Source: Bacteroidia bacterium
GTDB lineage: Bacteria > Bacteroidota > Bacteroidia > B-17B0 > Aurantibacillaceae
Direction: 5' to 3'
DNA: 64,000 nt
Assembly (NCBI GenBank): GCA_016787785.1
Contig: JAEUTO010000006.1
Location: 558,001 to 622,000, forward strand
Shown here: piece by piece, positions 46,300 to 55,356 of the stretch
Layout: each line of letters starts with the position of its first letter
How positions within the stretch are numbered: position 1 is the stretch's first letter
The notes under the pieces: generated by a model
Database searches by the model: none
Told to the model about the DNA's origin: nothing
What the model saw: the letters and a program-made list of their open reading frames with translations, nothing else
Program-made: the position numbers and the translations under genes

Positions 46300-46436
46300 A
46301 TCAATTTCGGAACGTAAAGGTAAGAAATTGCTTAATCTATTTGCAATATTTGTACAATATGTTTGCATCAACCTTTGATATTTGCGCTAATAGCAGTATA
46401 ATTGAACTATATAAAGCCGGTTTTTAATTAATAGCC

Positions 46437-48323
46437 ATGTTTAATTTGTTTGATAAGATAAAACCCTGGAATTTTTTTGTTTTTGCGGCAATATCCTTTC
46501 AAATACTATATACCTTGGTAACCCCGCCATTACAGGCGCCCGACGAACAGAACCATTTTTACAGGGCTTACCAGGTGGCGAATGGCGGTTTTTTGCCTGA
46601 ACGAACAACAAACAGGTTAGGTGGCCAGATACCGCTTTGTTTTAATGAATTTATTAACCCATATTTTTACGCGGCAACCAATTTAAAATATGTGTTGTAT
46701 GGCCACGAAACACAGGCTGCCAATAGCGTTGCCTTTACCGATAGCGTTACCGAATTCAAAGATTTTCCAAATACCGCTTACTATTCTGCCGTTTCTTATA
46801 TGCCGCAAGCCCTGGGCATGTACATTGTAAAACAGTTTAATTGTAGCGTGAGCAGTATTTATTACGCCGGCAGGTTTGCCGGTTTTTTATTTTGGCTCAT
46901 CATCATGTACTTGGTTATAAGAATTGTACCAGTTTACAAATGGCTTTTTACAACGCTTATTTTGTTGCCAATGAATTTGTATGTCACCAATTCGTTAAGT
47001 GCAGATACAGTTACAAATTGTTTGGGGTTTTTATTTATTGCCCTGGTATTAAAACATGTTTTTTCTGAAAAACGTATAAAGCTGAACGACCTGCTGTTAT
47101 TACTTGCGTTAGTTTTATTGATCGTTTTTGCAAAGGTAGTTTATGTAGGACTTATCGTTTTGCTATTCTTAATTCCGGCAAATAAATTTAAGAATAAAAG
47201 CCATAAGTATATCAGTATTCTTAGTATTGGCGCGGTTTCGCTGCTGGTGATCTTATGGTGGTCGGGCATAATTATGCAAAATTATATTACTTATGCAGCA
47301 TATGATCCGGCACATAATTTTTATATTGGTTTAAATTCCTGCGCAAATTATCATCTGCAAAAAGAATACATTTTATCGCATGGAACTTATTTTTTTACGG
47401 TGATGTATAATTCAATTTTCAGGCATCCGGAGCAGTTCTTAATGGGATATATAGGTGCTTTTGGACAAAGTGATATAGCTATGCGTGGCATTGTTTACGT
47501 TTTAGCTTATGCCTGTCTTTTGTTTTTAGCTTTAACGGAAAGCAACGCGTTTAAATTTAGCCTCAGGCAAAAATTAATTATTTTTGGTAGCGCTGCTTTA
47601 GCTTTTGTACTTTTGTTACTATCTCAGCATTTGCTCTGGGATTGCGTAGGAGAAGATATTGTAGACATGGTGCAGGGCAGGTATCTGATACCACTTTTTC
47701 CATTATTGTTTATTTTATGCTCTAATTCAAAGATCAAATTAAAATATCCGGCAGCTATAGTTGTTTTTGTTTTAGTGTTTGTTTTAAACGGTTATGCAGC
47801 GCGTAAGATCTATTATCGCTTTTACGTAGAATCGTTTGATAAAAGGATCGAATTTTTCTGCGACTTTGAAAAAAAAGACGGCAATGAACTTTTTATTACC
47901 ACTAACCCTGAAGTTAAAATTGAAGGTGGTAAATTTCAGGTAACAGATACTTCTTATAGTGGAAAACACTCTGCATACATAATGCCACCGTCTGAGTTTC
48001 ACTTAGAATACGGTTTTCAATATAAGTTTAAAAACTTAAACTATGGCGATGTGGTTGAGATCGAAGCTTGGGAAAAAGGAACAGGTGCATACCTTGTTAT
48101 TTCAGGGAAGGGCAAGGATTGCGAAGATTTTTTTATTCCTAAAGGATCGTTTCATCCAACATCTCAAAACGGTTGGTATAAATTTTACTCTATTTTTACA
48201 ATGACCACAAAATGCAAAAGCTCAGATGTAACGTTTTTTATATGGAATACTTCTAGAAATAAGATATACATTGATGATCTAAAATTTAGTATAAAAAAAT
48301 ACGATAAACCGTATATGAATTGA
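46437..48323 (+). CDS. DUF2142 family polytopic membrane protein
   Basis: The 628-residue protein has about ten membrane helices. The N-terminal motif PPLQAPDEQNHFYRAYQVAN and the late motif VQGRYLIPLFPLLFILC match the DUF2142 family, related to GT-C glycosyltransferases; the acidic PDE following the first helix would be the catalytic region. The last 155 residues form a soluble beta-rich domain resembling a carbohydrate-binding jelly roll (GKFQVTDTSYSGKHSAYIMP, WYKFYSIFTMTT). The family is linked to surface polysaccharide assembly. Its stop is 97 bases before the OmpA gene start, and the two are on the same strand. Confidence 0.82.
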   Translation: MFNLFDKIKPWNFFVFAAISFQILYTLVTPPLQAPDEQNHFYRAYQVANGGFLPERTTNRLGGQIPLCFNEFINPYFYAATNLKYVLYGHETQAANSVAFTDSVTEFKDFPNTAYYSAVSYMPQALGMYIVKQFNCSVSSIYYAGRFAGFLFWLIIMYLVIRIVPVYKWLFTTLILLPMNLYVTNSLSADTVTNCLGFLFIALVLKHVFSEKRIKLNDLLLLLALVLLIVFAKVVYVGLIVLLFLIPANKFKNKSHKYISILSIGAVSLLVILWWSGIIMQNYITYAAYDPAHNFYIGLNSCANYHLQKEYILSHGTYFFTVMYNSIFRHPEQFLMGYIGAFGQSDIAMRGIVYVLAYACLLFLALTESNAFKFSLRQKLIIFGSAALAFVLLLLSQHLLWDCVGEDIVDMVQGRYLIPLFPLLFILCSNSKIKLKYPAAIVVFVLVFVLNGYAARKIYYRFYVESFDKRIEFFCDFEKKDGNELFITTNPEVKIEGGKFQVTDTSYSGKHSAYIMPPSEFHLEYGFQYKFKNLNYGDVVEIEAWEKGTGAYLVISGKGKDCEDFFIPKGSFHPTSQNGWYKFYSIFTMTTKCKSSDVTFFIWNTSRNKIYIDDLKFSIKKYDKPYMN

Positions 48324-48367
48324 GTGCGAAAGCGTATTATTCCCTTGTTTTTTTATAATTATAGTAA

Positions 48368-48400
48368 TTGCTTTTTTTACAGGAAAATTAATTATATTTG
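48368..48400 (+). promoter_or_regulatory. Promoter of the DUF5723-OmpA gene
   Basis: TTG (48368-48370), a 22-bp spacer and -7 TATATTTG (48393-48400) put the transcription start near 48407, 13 bases before the ATG at 48420. This also rules out the in-frame GTG at 48324. Confidence 0.5.
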
Positions 48401-48419
48401 GTTCTATAAAATTGTCCCC

Positions 48420-50855
48420 ATGAAAAAATTTTTACCCCTATTTATTTTGTTTGCTGCCTTATCTTCAAAGTCGCAGGACTTTTTAGGTTTACAAAGTAGT
48501 AATTATGCCGGAGTTGTTGGCGTGTTTAGCAATCCCGCAAATATCGTAGATAATCGCTTGAAAGTGGATGTTGTTTTAGCCGGTTTTCAATTTGCAGTAG
48601 ACAATAATTATGTGGGTGTTAAACGCTCAGCTTTAAAATATACGGGTAAATTAACCGATCCACAATCTGTTAAATTGCCTGGAACATGGGATTCTACAAG
48701 AAAAGGCTCGCCTGATTATTGGAAGAACAATTTTATTGTAGCCAATAACAGTAAAGAGAAATCTATATATGTACAAAACAGGATCGTGTTACCATCTTTT
48801 ATGGTACAGCTTAACAAAAAAAATGCGATCGCTTTTAACTGGGGCGTTAGAACTTATGTAAATGTAGATGGTATTTCATCTGATCTTGCAAAGCTTGCTT
48901 ATGAAGAATTTAATTATCCAAGTTTTTTTGTAAATAAATTAAATAATAAACGTTTAAGTATTCAGCAAATGACCTGGGCGGAATATGGTTTAACGTACGC
49001 ACGTGTGCTTAAAGAAGATGGCCCGCACTTTTTAAAGGCCGGTGTTACTGCTAAGTTATTGCAAGGCTTAACAGCCGCTTATGTTTACATCGAAAATTTA
49101 AATTACCAGTTAGATACAACAAATGTATTTAGCTTTTTTAAATCCGATGTTGCTTATGGTCACTCTGATAATTTTGATTTTACCGACCCAAAAAATATCA
49201 AATACAAATTTACTTCTTATCCCGGTTTTGGTTTCGATTTTGGAGCAGTTTACGAATGGCGCCCTGATTATGAAAGTCATAAATACGAAATGGATGGCGA
49301 AAAAGGTTTATGGAGAAGGGATCACAACAAATATAAATTTAAAGGAAGTTTTGCGGTTAATGATATAGGTGGAATTAGATTTAAAAAAGGCGGCCTATCA
49401 AATGACTTTACCGCAGATATAAATTTATGGAATGTTAGCCAGTTAGAGTTCAATTCTGTTAATGGTTTCGATTCTTTAATGACAAACGTATTTGGTAATA
49501 AAAGCAGCGAGACAACTTTTAAAATGGCATTGCCAACTTCAATTAATGTTCAGGCAGATTACAACATCTGGAAACCATTTTATATTAACTTAACAGCAAA
49601 CATTTGTAATCTAACTCAAAAGCGTCAATCAAAAGTTCACGACTATACAAACATTAGTCTTGCACCAAGATTCGATCACAAGTGGTTTGGCGTAACACTT
49701 CCTTTCTCATACAATACCCTAGCTGCAGTTAGAGGAGATAAGTTGTTGTTTGGAACAATGGTGCGTTTAGGGCCATTAGTTGTTGGCACAAACGATCTGC
49801 CTGGAATTTTTTCTAAAGATGTTTATGGTGGTAATATTTATTTCTTACTTAAAGTTCCTATTCCTTATGGTCGTCCAAAAGACAGAGATAAAGATAAAGT
49901 AAGTGATAAAAAAGACGTTTGTAAAACAGTACCTGGTGTTTGGGAGTTCATGGGTTGTCCTGATAAGGATGGCGATCATATTCCTGATAAAGATGACAAG
50001 TGTCCTGATGTACCTGGTGTAAAAGAATTGCAAGGTTGTCCTGATAAAGATGGTGACGGCATTACTGATGCAGAAGATGCTTGTCCGGATGATAAAGGAC
50101 CGTTAGAGTTCAAAGGTTGTCCTGATAGGGACGGTGATAAGATCATTGACAAAGAAGACGAGTGTCCGGATGAAGCTGGTATTGCTGAATTTATGGGTTG
50201 CCCTGACAAGGATGGCGATGGTACGCCTGATAAATATGATGCTTGCGTGGATGTATTTGGACCGAAAGAATACAAAGGATGTCCTGATAAAGATGGCGAC
50301 GGTACTTTAGATAAAGAAGATGCTTGTGTAGACGTTGCCGGACCTAAAGAGAATAAAGGTTGCCCTTGGCCAGATACGGATAAGGATGGCATTCTGGATA
50401 AAGATGACGCTTGCCCTATTGTTCCGGGTGTTGTAGAGTACAAAGGTTGTCCTCCGCCACCGCCAATGAAAGCTGCAGAGCAAAAAATTCTTGAGCGTGC
50501 ATTCGCAAGCTTAGAATTTGCAACCGCAAAAGATATCATCAAACCTAAATCATTCCCATCATTGAATGACTTAGCTAAGATCCTGAAATTGCATGAGTCT
50601 GAATGGACATTAAAACTATCTGGCCACACAGATAACGAAGGTAATGCGGAGAAAAACTTTGTGTTATCAGAAAAACGTGCTAACGCAGTTAAGAGTTACT
50701 TGGTTAAAAAAGGTGTTAAAGCTGATAAAGTAATTACTGAATGGTTTGGACAAACTGTACCAATTGCGGATAACGCAACGCCAGCGGGACGTCAGAAAAA
50801 CCGTAGGGTAGAGATGAAGATCATTTATAAAGAGCAAGCAGCTCAACCAAAATAA
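48420..50855 (+). CDS. DUF5723-type barrel with TSP3 repeats and OmpA peptidoglycan-binding domain
   Basis: The ATG at 48420 gives a signal peptide (MKKFLPLFILFAALSSKSQD) and an 811-residue protein. Residues 20-480 match DUF5723-like outer-membrane barrels (FLGLQSSNYAGVVGVFSNPA). About seven thrombospondin type-3 repeats follow, each with a calcium-binding DKDGD segment and a CP/CPD cysteine (CPDKDGDGITDAEDACPDDK). The C-terminal OmpA domain (KLSGHTDNEGNAEKNFVLSE; GRQKNRRVEMKI) should bind diaminopimelate in peptidoglycan. The protein is an outer-membrane anchor, possibly tied to gliding or T9SS envelope structure. A strong terminator follows at 50869-50896. Confidence 0.92.
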   Translation: MKKFLPLFILFAALSSKSQDFLGLQSSNYAGVVGVFSNPANIVDNRLKVDVVLAGFQFAVDNNYVGVKRSALKYTGKLTDPQSVKLPGTWDSTRKGSPDYWKNNFIVANNSKEKSIYVQNRIVLPSFMVQLNKKNAIAFNWGVRTYVNVDGISSDLAKLAYEEFNYPSFFVNKLNNKRLSIQQMTWAEYGLTYARVLKEDGPHFLKAGVTAKLLQGLTAAYVYIENLNYQLDTTNVFSFFKSDVAYGHSDNFDFTDPKNIKYKFTSYPGFGFDFGAVYEWRPDYESHKYEMDGEKGLWRRDHNKYKFKGSFAVNDIGGIRFKKGGLSNDFTADINLWNVSQLEFNSVNGFDSLMTNVFGNKSSETTFKMALPTSINVQADYNIWKPFYINLTANICNLTQKRQSKVHDYTNISLAPRFDHKWFGVTLPFSYNTLAAVRGDKLLFGTMVRLGPLVVGTNDLPGIFSKDVYGGNIYFLLKVPIPYGRPKDRDKDKVSDKKDVCKTVPGVWEFMGCPDKDGDHIPDKDDKCPDVPGVKELQGCPDKDGDGITDAEDACPDDKGPLEFKGCPDRDGDKIIDKEDECPDEAGIAEFMGCPDKDGDGTPDKYDACVDVFGPKEYKGCPDKDGDGTLDKEDACVDVAGPKENKGCPWPDTDKDGILDKDDACPIVPGVVEYKGCPPPPPMKAAEQKILERAFASLEFATAKDIIKPKSFPSLNDLAKILKLHESEWTLKLSGHTDNEGNAEKNFVLSEKRANAVKSYLVKKGVKADKVITEWFGQTVPIADNATPAGRQKNRRVEMKIIYKEQAAQPK

Positions 50856-50868
50856 AAACTTAAATTTT

Positions 50869-50898
50869 TAAAAGCCATCAAGCAATTGATGGCTTTTT
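50869..50898 (+). terminator. Rho-independent terminator after the OmpA gene
   Basis: AAAGCCATCAA pairs with TTGATGGCTTT around a GCAA loop and is followed by a T run. It ends transcription before the accessory island. Confidence 0.9.
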
Positions 50899-50900
50899 TT

Positions 50901-51162
50901 ATTTTAACCACTTGTAACTACAATGCGAATAAAGGAAGAAACTCCCGTCTAGTCTTTAGAGACCGTTGGACAAATTCAAAATAACCATTTGTTGTAGTAA
51001 AAGGCGTGTTTGTTATTGCCCTTAGAGGCTCTTGGAAAGGAACTATAAGGATAGTTAAACCTATGGCAGATAATGCTAAGCAACGCGACTGTCTCATGTT
51101 TGCCCGCTCTTGTTCCTAATAGTCACGCGAATAGTGTTTTTTTGCATCTGTAAGATTTTAGA
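50901..51162. other. Unassigned intergenic segment at the left edge of the island
   Basis: About 260 bases between the OmpA terminator and the PBP gene show no open frame on either strand and no hairpin or tRNA that I recognise. This is the likely left boundary region of the accessory island, and may hold remnants of insertion or a leader. Confidence 0.3.
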
Positions 51163-52716
51163 TTGTTTTACTTGGAAATTCTCAAATATTTTGCTTTATT
51201 TTACTACTTTAATAGCTTAAGCCTTATGGACCCCACTAACGAAAAACCAAATAATTATTTACTTTATGGTAATTCAAAAGGGAAACCTAAACCTATAGGT
51301 GTGATAAGTGAGCTTCCTGAAATCCGCGTTACTTACAAAAAGCAACTTCCTGACTCGCTAAAACAAAACCTTATTGCAATTGAAGACAAAAGATTTTTCT
51401 CGCATAAAGGAATAGATTACAAATCGATTGCGCGAGCAATTTATGTTAATCTGAGATCCTTTTCTATTAAACAAGGAGGAAGTACCATTACTCAACAACT
51501 AGCAAGAAATTTACTAAAAGATAATCGTAAAATAATCTCCCGAAAAATTAAAGAAATTCAACTTGCGTTAGATATAGAAAGAACTCATACGAAAGATCAA
51601 ATTCTTGAACTGTACTTTAACTATGTTTATTGGGGAAAGAATTTATACGGTATTCGTGCCGCTTCAATAACTTATTTTGATAAAGAACCACATCACCTTA
51701 CAAAATATGAAAAAACACAGTTGCTAACCTTATTAAGAGGTCCGAATCTGTACTTGAGAAACTATTTAGCGTTTCAGAAAAGAGTTGCCTTGATTAATGA
51801 GATTATAGAAAAAAACAGTAAGAGTCGAAATCGATGTCGCACAAAAAAAATGGCTAAACCAATGAATGTTAAAAATTCTTTAACCACTTTTAAACCTTCT
51901 GTGCTAAAATACTTAAACCTGAAAGTAAATCATTCTAACTCATCCATCCACACCACAATTGAATTTGATTTACAGAAGATGCTGGATTTTCTGGTTAACG
52001 AAGCCAAATACCCAACGTCAATTGTGTGTTTTTACAATGGCCAGTTAGTTGGTTTTTCCAGTTTCTACGGTACCGACTATCCCTTCAGTTTTAAGTCTAA
52101 TGTCGGTTCTTTACTTAAACCGTTCATTTATACTTTTCTGAGAAAAAACGGCTTGAAAAAAGATGAACAGTTTTCGACTCAAAGTGATTCGAAATGGCAT
52201 GTTCGTGAGGTTAATAGCGATGACAAAACTTCTATGAAACTATACGAAGCCTTAAAGGTTTCCAATAACAACGTATTTATCAATGCGTCCAATAAAATTA
52301 AAATAGATAAAGTTATAAGGTTTATTGCCACCCTTACAAATAAAACGCAAGAGAAGTTGTATCCTTCAGCAATCCTAGGTGCGAGTCACACGGGTATGTC
52401 CCTTTTTGAAATAACAAAGCTTTATCACGACTACTTTAGTAAATCTAACGATACAGAAACCGCAGAATGTTTAGAAATACTAAATGAGCTACTAGTTGAA
52501 AAAACAGGATCAATAATTTCAAATGGCTTTTTCAAAACAGGCACAACCAATAATAACAGAGAACGTTTTTCGATTTTCGGAAATAAAATCATGACTGTTG
52601 GTATTTTGAGACAGAATTATTTTGAAAACGATTATACAAAAGAAGGAAATTTTCTTGGTTACGTCCGCGAAGTATTAAGGAAAATTATATCACTAAAAAG
52701 AAAATGGTTTAATTGA
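51163..52716 (+). CDS. Compact class A penicillin-binding protein-like GT51/transpeptidase
   Basis: From the TTG at 51163 the 517-residue product has an N-terminal membrane segment (YLEILKYFALFYYF). A glycosyltransferase GT51 domain (about 60-215) follows, with both catalytic motifs, EDKRFFSHKGIDYKSIARAI and QGGSTITQQLARN. A reduced transpeptidase domain (about 265-500) keeps the three active-site motifs: SxxK in SLLKPFIY, SxN in SNNNVF and KTG in FKTGTTNN. Housekeeping PBP1 proteins have about 750 residues, so linker and extra domains are missing. It should polymerise and perhaps cross-link peptidoglycan. It opens a tight unit with the nucleotidyltransferase and unknown genes, which is not a normal PBP context. 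An alternative start is the ATG at 51226. Confidence 0.78.
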   Translation: MFYLEILKYFALFYYFNSLSLMDPTNEKPNNYLLYGNSKGKPKPIGVISELPEIRVTYKKQLPDSLKQNLIAIEDKRFFSHKGIDYKSIARAIYVNLRSFSIKQGGSTITQQLARNLLKDNRKIISRKIKEIQLALDIERTHTKDQILELYFNYVYWGKNLYGIRAASITYFDKEPHHLTKYEKTQLLTLLRGPNLYLRNYLAFQKRVALINEIIEKNSKSRNRCRTKKMAKPMNVKNSLTTFKPSVLKYLNLKVNHSNSSIHTTIEFDLQKMLDFLVNEAKYPTSIVCFYNGQLVGFSSFYGTDYPFSFKSNVGSLLKPFIYTFLRKNGLKKDEQFSTQSDSKWHVREVNSDDKTSMKLYEALKVSNNNVFINASNKIKIDKVIRFIATLTNKTQEKLYPSAILGASHTGMSLFEITKLYHDYFSKSNDTETAECLEILNELLVEKTGSIISNGFFKTGTTNNNRERFSIFGNKIMTVGILRQNYFENDYTKEGNFLGYVREVLRKIISLKRKWFN

Positions 52717-53387
52717 TTTATCCATTCGAAATAAATGACTATTCACTGGATTTTGCTGAAAAACATTATCCCGACTTGGCTACTCTTAAGAAAATTAATT
52801 TGGTTAGTCATAGGGAGCGTGTTGATATCGTCAGAATTTATTTTACTGAGGGAATTCCTTTTGCCTTTATTAAAAACCCCATTCTATATGAGAAAATACG
52901 TGTTTGGCTAGCAAAGCATTTTGAAGTAGACCCGAAATCAATTTCAATAACCGGTAGTGCTAGAATTGGATATACGCTTAATCCGAATAAAGTACAGGGA
53001 ACTGCTTTCGCACAAAATTCAGATTTAGATCTCATTCTAGTTGATGAAAAGTTCTTCAACTATATGGTAGATGACTACTTTTCCTTCGTTGAGCAATTAA
53101 ATTCCAAATTATCACAAAACTACGGTCGGTACGAGCATTTGTTAAATAACACTCTGGAAATTGAAAGAAGTATAACACGTTTCGGTTTTATTGACCAATG
53201 GAAAATTCCCGATTGGTCTGGATTGCCAAAAGTAAATATAGCTTATAGTCATCTGAGACATTTAACAGAACGCATGAGTGTAACAAATAACTGCCCTAGA
53301 GTAAGCAAGGCTTCTATCCGCATCTACAAGGATTGGGAAAGTTGCGTAAATCGCCTCTCAATAAACATAAATGCCGCCTTAAAATAA
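52713..53387 (+). CDS. Nucleotidyltransferase-fold protein coupled to the PBP gene
   Basis: The 224-residue protein begins with a TTG whose last two bases are part of the PBP stop codon (TTGA overlap), which indicates translational coupling. The polymerase-beta-type nucleotidyltransferase motifs are GSARIGYTLNP (81-91) and NSDLDLILVDEK (102-113): the GS and the DxD pair needed for metal-NTP binding are both present. The first 60 residues hold a short helical region. The target of transfer is unknown; it could modify a nucleotide, tRNA or protein, or make a signal. It is not a CD-NTase by obvious motifs. The neighbours suggest a shared accessory system. Confidence 0.72.
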   Translation: MIYPFEINDYSLDFAEKHYPDLATLKKINLVSHRERVDIVRIYFTEGIPFAFIKNPILYEKIRVWLAKHFEVDPKSISITGSARIGYTLNPNKVQGTAFAQNSDLDLILVDEKFFNYMVDDYFSFVEQLNSKLSQNYGRYEHLLNNTLEIERSITRFGFIDQWKIPDWSGLPKVNIAYSHLRHLTERMSVTNNCPRVSKASIRIYKDWESCVNRLSININAALK

Positions 53388-53425
53388 CTTATCATCGGAG
53401 AAAGCTTTCGTACAAAAAATATTCC

Positions 53426-54157
53426 ATGGAAAAATTACCATTAAAAATAACCTACGACGCATTCCAATATAATTTTGGGGTAGAGGACTTTGATAAGATT
53501 GAAGACTTCAGAACTGAAATCTCAAAAGAATACTCTTCCTTTGTAAAACCAAATCCCATTGGCCGAGGAGGTGCAGCTTATCAATTTATTATTGATTTTT
53601 TTGTCGACAAAACGCTTGAAGATTATTTAAAACTTGTTGGAGAGTATCTCGCAGGGAAAGCATTAGATAAAGTCACAGACCCTATCGCCAATACATACCT
53701 TTTCAACCCCCTAAAAAAAGCCTATGAAGCTTTAAGGACTAAAAACCCTATTCTTGATTGCTATTCCCTTACTATAGAATTTTTAAATACCAAAATTTTT
53801 ATTTATTCAGTTGCTGAAAATAGCATAATGGATAACAAAGACAAAATACTCAAGTGTTTAGATGAACATTTCAAAAATCTTGTTTCTGAAGAAGGAGAAT
53901 TTCCTACTGAAATTCACGTTCCTGTTTATGATGAAATAATAGATAAAAAACTCATTTATAGACCACCATTAGGTATTGAAGAGACATTGGATACGGCTAA
54001 AGACAATAAACTTTTTAAACTTTGGGGCCTCAAATATCTGTTTACGTATCGCTCTATTGTTTACGATGTTGTAAATCGAAGAGTAATTGAGGATGCGGAA
54101 TTTTGGACAGAAGCCGAGTGGAATCATTATTATAATGAAAAAAATAAATTCTCCTAA
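53426..54157 (+). CDS. Unknown protein of the PBP-nucleotidyltransferase unit
   Basis: From the ATG at 53426 the product has 243 residues; an in-frame ATG at 53333 overlaps the previous gene and is unlikely. I do not recognise the family. The N-terminal part (LPLKITYDAFQYNFGVEDFD) is followed by a glycine-rich GRGGAAYQFIIDFFVDKTLE and a helical KLVGEYLAGKALDKVTDPIA region that looks amphipathic, then a mixed alpha/beta C-terminal half with several tyrosines and aspartates. No signal peptide is seen. It follows the nucleotidyltransferase by 38 bases and probably belongs to the same transcript. It may be a sensor, effector or adaptor. The gene ends in a 4-base overlap with the convergent HEPN gene. 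Confidence 0.65.
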   Translation: MEKLPLKITYDAFQYNFGVEDFDKIEDFRTEISKEYSSFVKPNPIGRGGAAYQFIIDFFVDKTLEDYLKLVGEYLAGKALDKVTDPIANTYLFNPLKKAYEALRTKNPILDCYSLTIEFLNTKIFIYSVAENSIMDNKDKILKCLDEHFKNLVSEEGEFPTEIHVPVYDEIIDKKLIYRPPLGIEETLDTAKDNKLFKLWGLKYLFTYRSIVYDVVNRRVIEDAEFWTEAEWNHYYNEKNKFS

Positions 54158-55290
54158 CGGGGTAAATCTTCTTTTTTAATATTCGGTGGATCCAATCTTA
54201 CCAATTCGTCGGTCAGTATCGCTAATGCCCCCAATAATACCGCTGTATTTTGAGTGTGTTGCTCGTGAAGTACCTGAAATATTTTCTTTAACGGCAAAGT
54301 TTCACTTTTTTTGCCGACATAATTGTGTGGCTGCAAATCGGCAATACCTTTCTTGTGTAACAAGCCAGTTCTATAATTATTTAGCTTTTCTAAATACTCT
54401 GGTTTAATGTATTCTAAAACAAACTGATAATAAGGCAGCGAATATAGTTCCTTTGGTATACATTCAACTAACGACTTCACTTTTCCAGCATGATTCTTTT
54501 TTGAATCCAAATTTTCCACCGAGTAAATGAGTCCTGTTAATGCAATCGTTTTTTCAATCGTTGCCTTTAGATATGAAAATAACAGATCAGCTTTCATTAT
54601 AGCATCTATTTCAGCATTGGTAAATAAAGCTCTCTTTTTTTCATCTTGCAAATGAACGATTAAACGAATATATTCATGAAGAGCGGCGGCTGTTTTTTGC
54701 TGAAGAAAAAGAATTTCATACAAATAGGAAATTAAACCGTCTGATTTTTCATGCTTGGATTGCCTGATCGAATTAAACGCAAATTCGCAATGTACATTTA
54801 GATAATAGCGTAACGATAAGATCGGAATCTTCACAACCATTGGGTGAACCAAAAGACACATGAACGGGTAGTGTGTGGCTAAATTTAAGTTCAGAAAACT
54901 GGACCTATGATCATAACGGATTCTTGTTAGTAAAACCATTCCGTCAATAGCCTCAGCCTTTTTAATATCAGCTTCCGCTAGAGAATCAAAATTCCATTCT
55001 CTGCAGTTATGCCAAGCCATTATGTTCAGTAGTTTGTGTCCGTAATCGGACTCTTCTCCAAATATGTCCCATTTAAAAGTTTGTATTCCGGCATTTGTAA
55101 GTTCTAATTCAGTAGGTTCCCAGCCCAGCTTTAAAATACTCATGAGCTTTACTCGAAAAGATTGCTTGTGCCATAGTTTTTTGATATTAACTGGCACAAA
55201 TAACGATCCTTTTTGCTTTTTATCACCTAAGAATACAAGTCGTTCGATTTCTGGGCGAAAAAAATATCTTATTAACTTTTCCTTAATCAT
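54154..55290 (-). CDS. HEPN-domain protein (Cthe_2314-like motif)
   Basis: I start at the ATG at 55290 (MIKEKLIRYFFRPEIERLVF), giving 378 residues; a start at 55371 would add a non-homologous leader. The protein is almost all helical and carries NNYRTGLLHKKGIADLQPHN: R307 and H312 form the Rx4H catalytic motif of HEPN proteins, and the downstream KKG..DLQPH resembles the Cthe_2314-like HEPN family. HEPN domains are usually RNA-cleaving toxins or tRNA-targeting effectors. The gene converges on the PBP-nucleotidyltransferase unit, sharing the 4-base CTAA stop overlap. A TATATTTG box at 55301-55308 lies just upstream. Its relation to the facing unit is inferred only from position. Confidence 0.72.
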   Translation of the reverse strand: MIKEKLIRYFFRPEIERLVFLGDKKQKGSLFVPVNIKKLWHKQSFRVKLMSILKLGWEPTELELTNAGIQTFKWDIFGEESDYGHKLLNIMAWHNCREWNFDSLAEADIKKAEAIDGMVLLTRIRYDHRSSFLNLNLATHYPFMCLLVHPMVVKIPILSLRYYLNVHCEFAFNSIRQSKHEKSDGLISYLYEILFLQQKTAAALHEYIRLIVHLQDEKKRALFTNAEIDAIMKADLLFSYLKATIEKTIALTGLIYSVENLDSKKNHAGKVKSLVECIPKELYSLPYYQFVLEYIKPEYLEKLNNYRTGLLHKKGIADLQPHNYVGKKSETLPLKKIFQVLHEQHTQNTAVLLGALAILTDELVRLDPPNIKKEDLPR

Positions 55291-55356
55291 TATAGTTATA
55301 CAAATATAGTTAACACAATTCAATTTTTTTTCGTTATACCCGGAACAGAGACTTAA

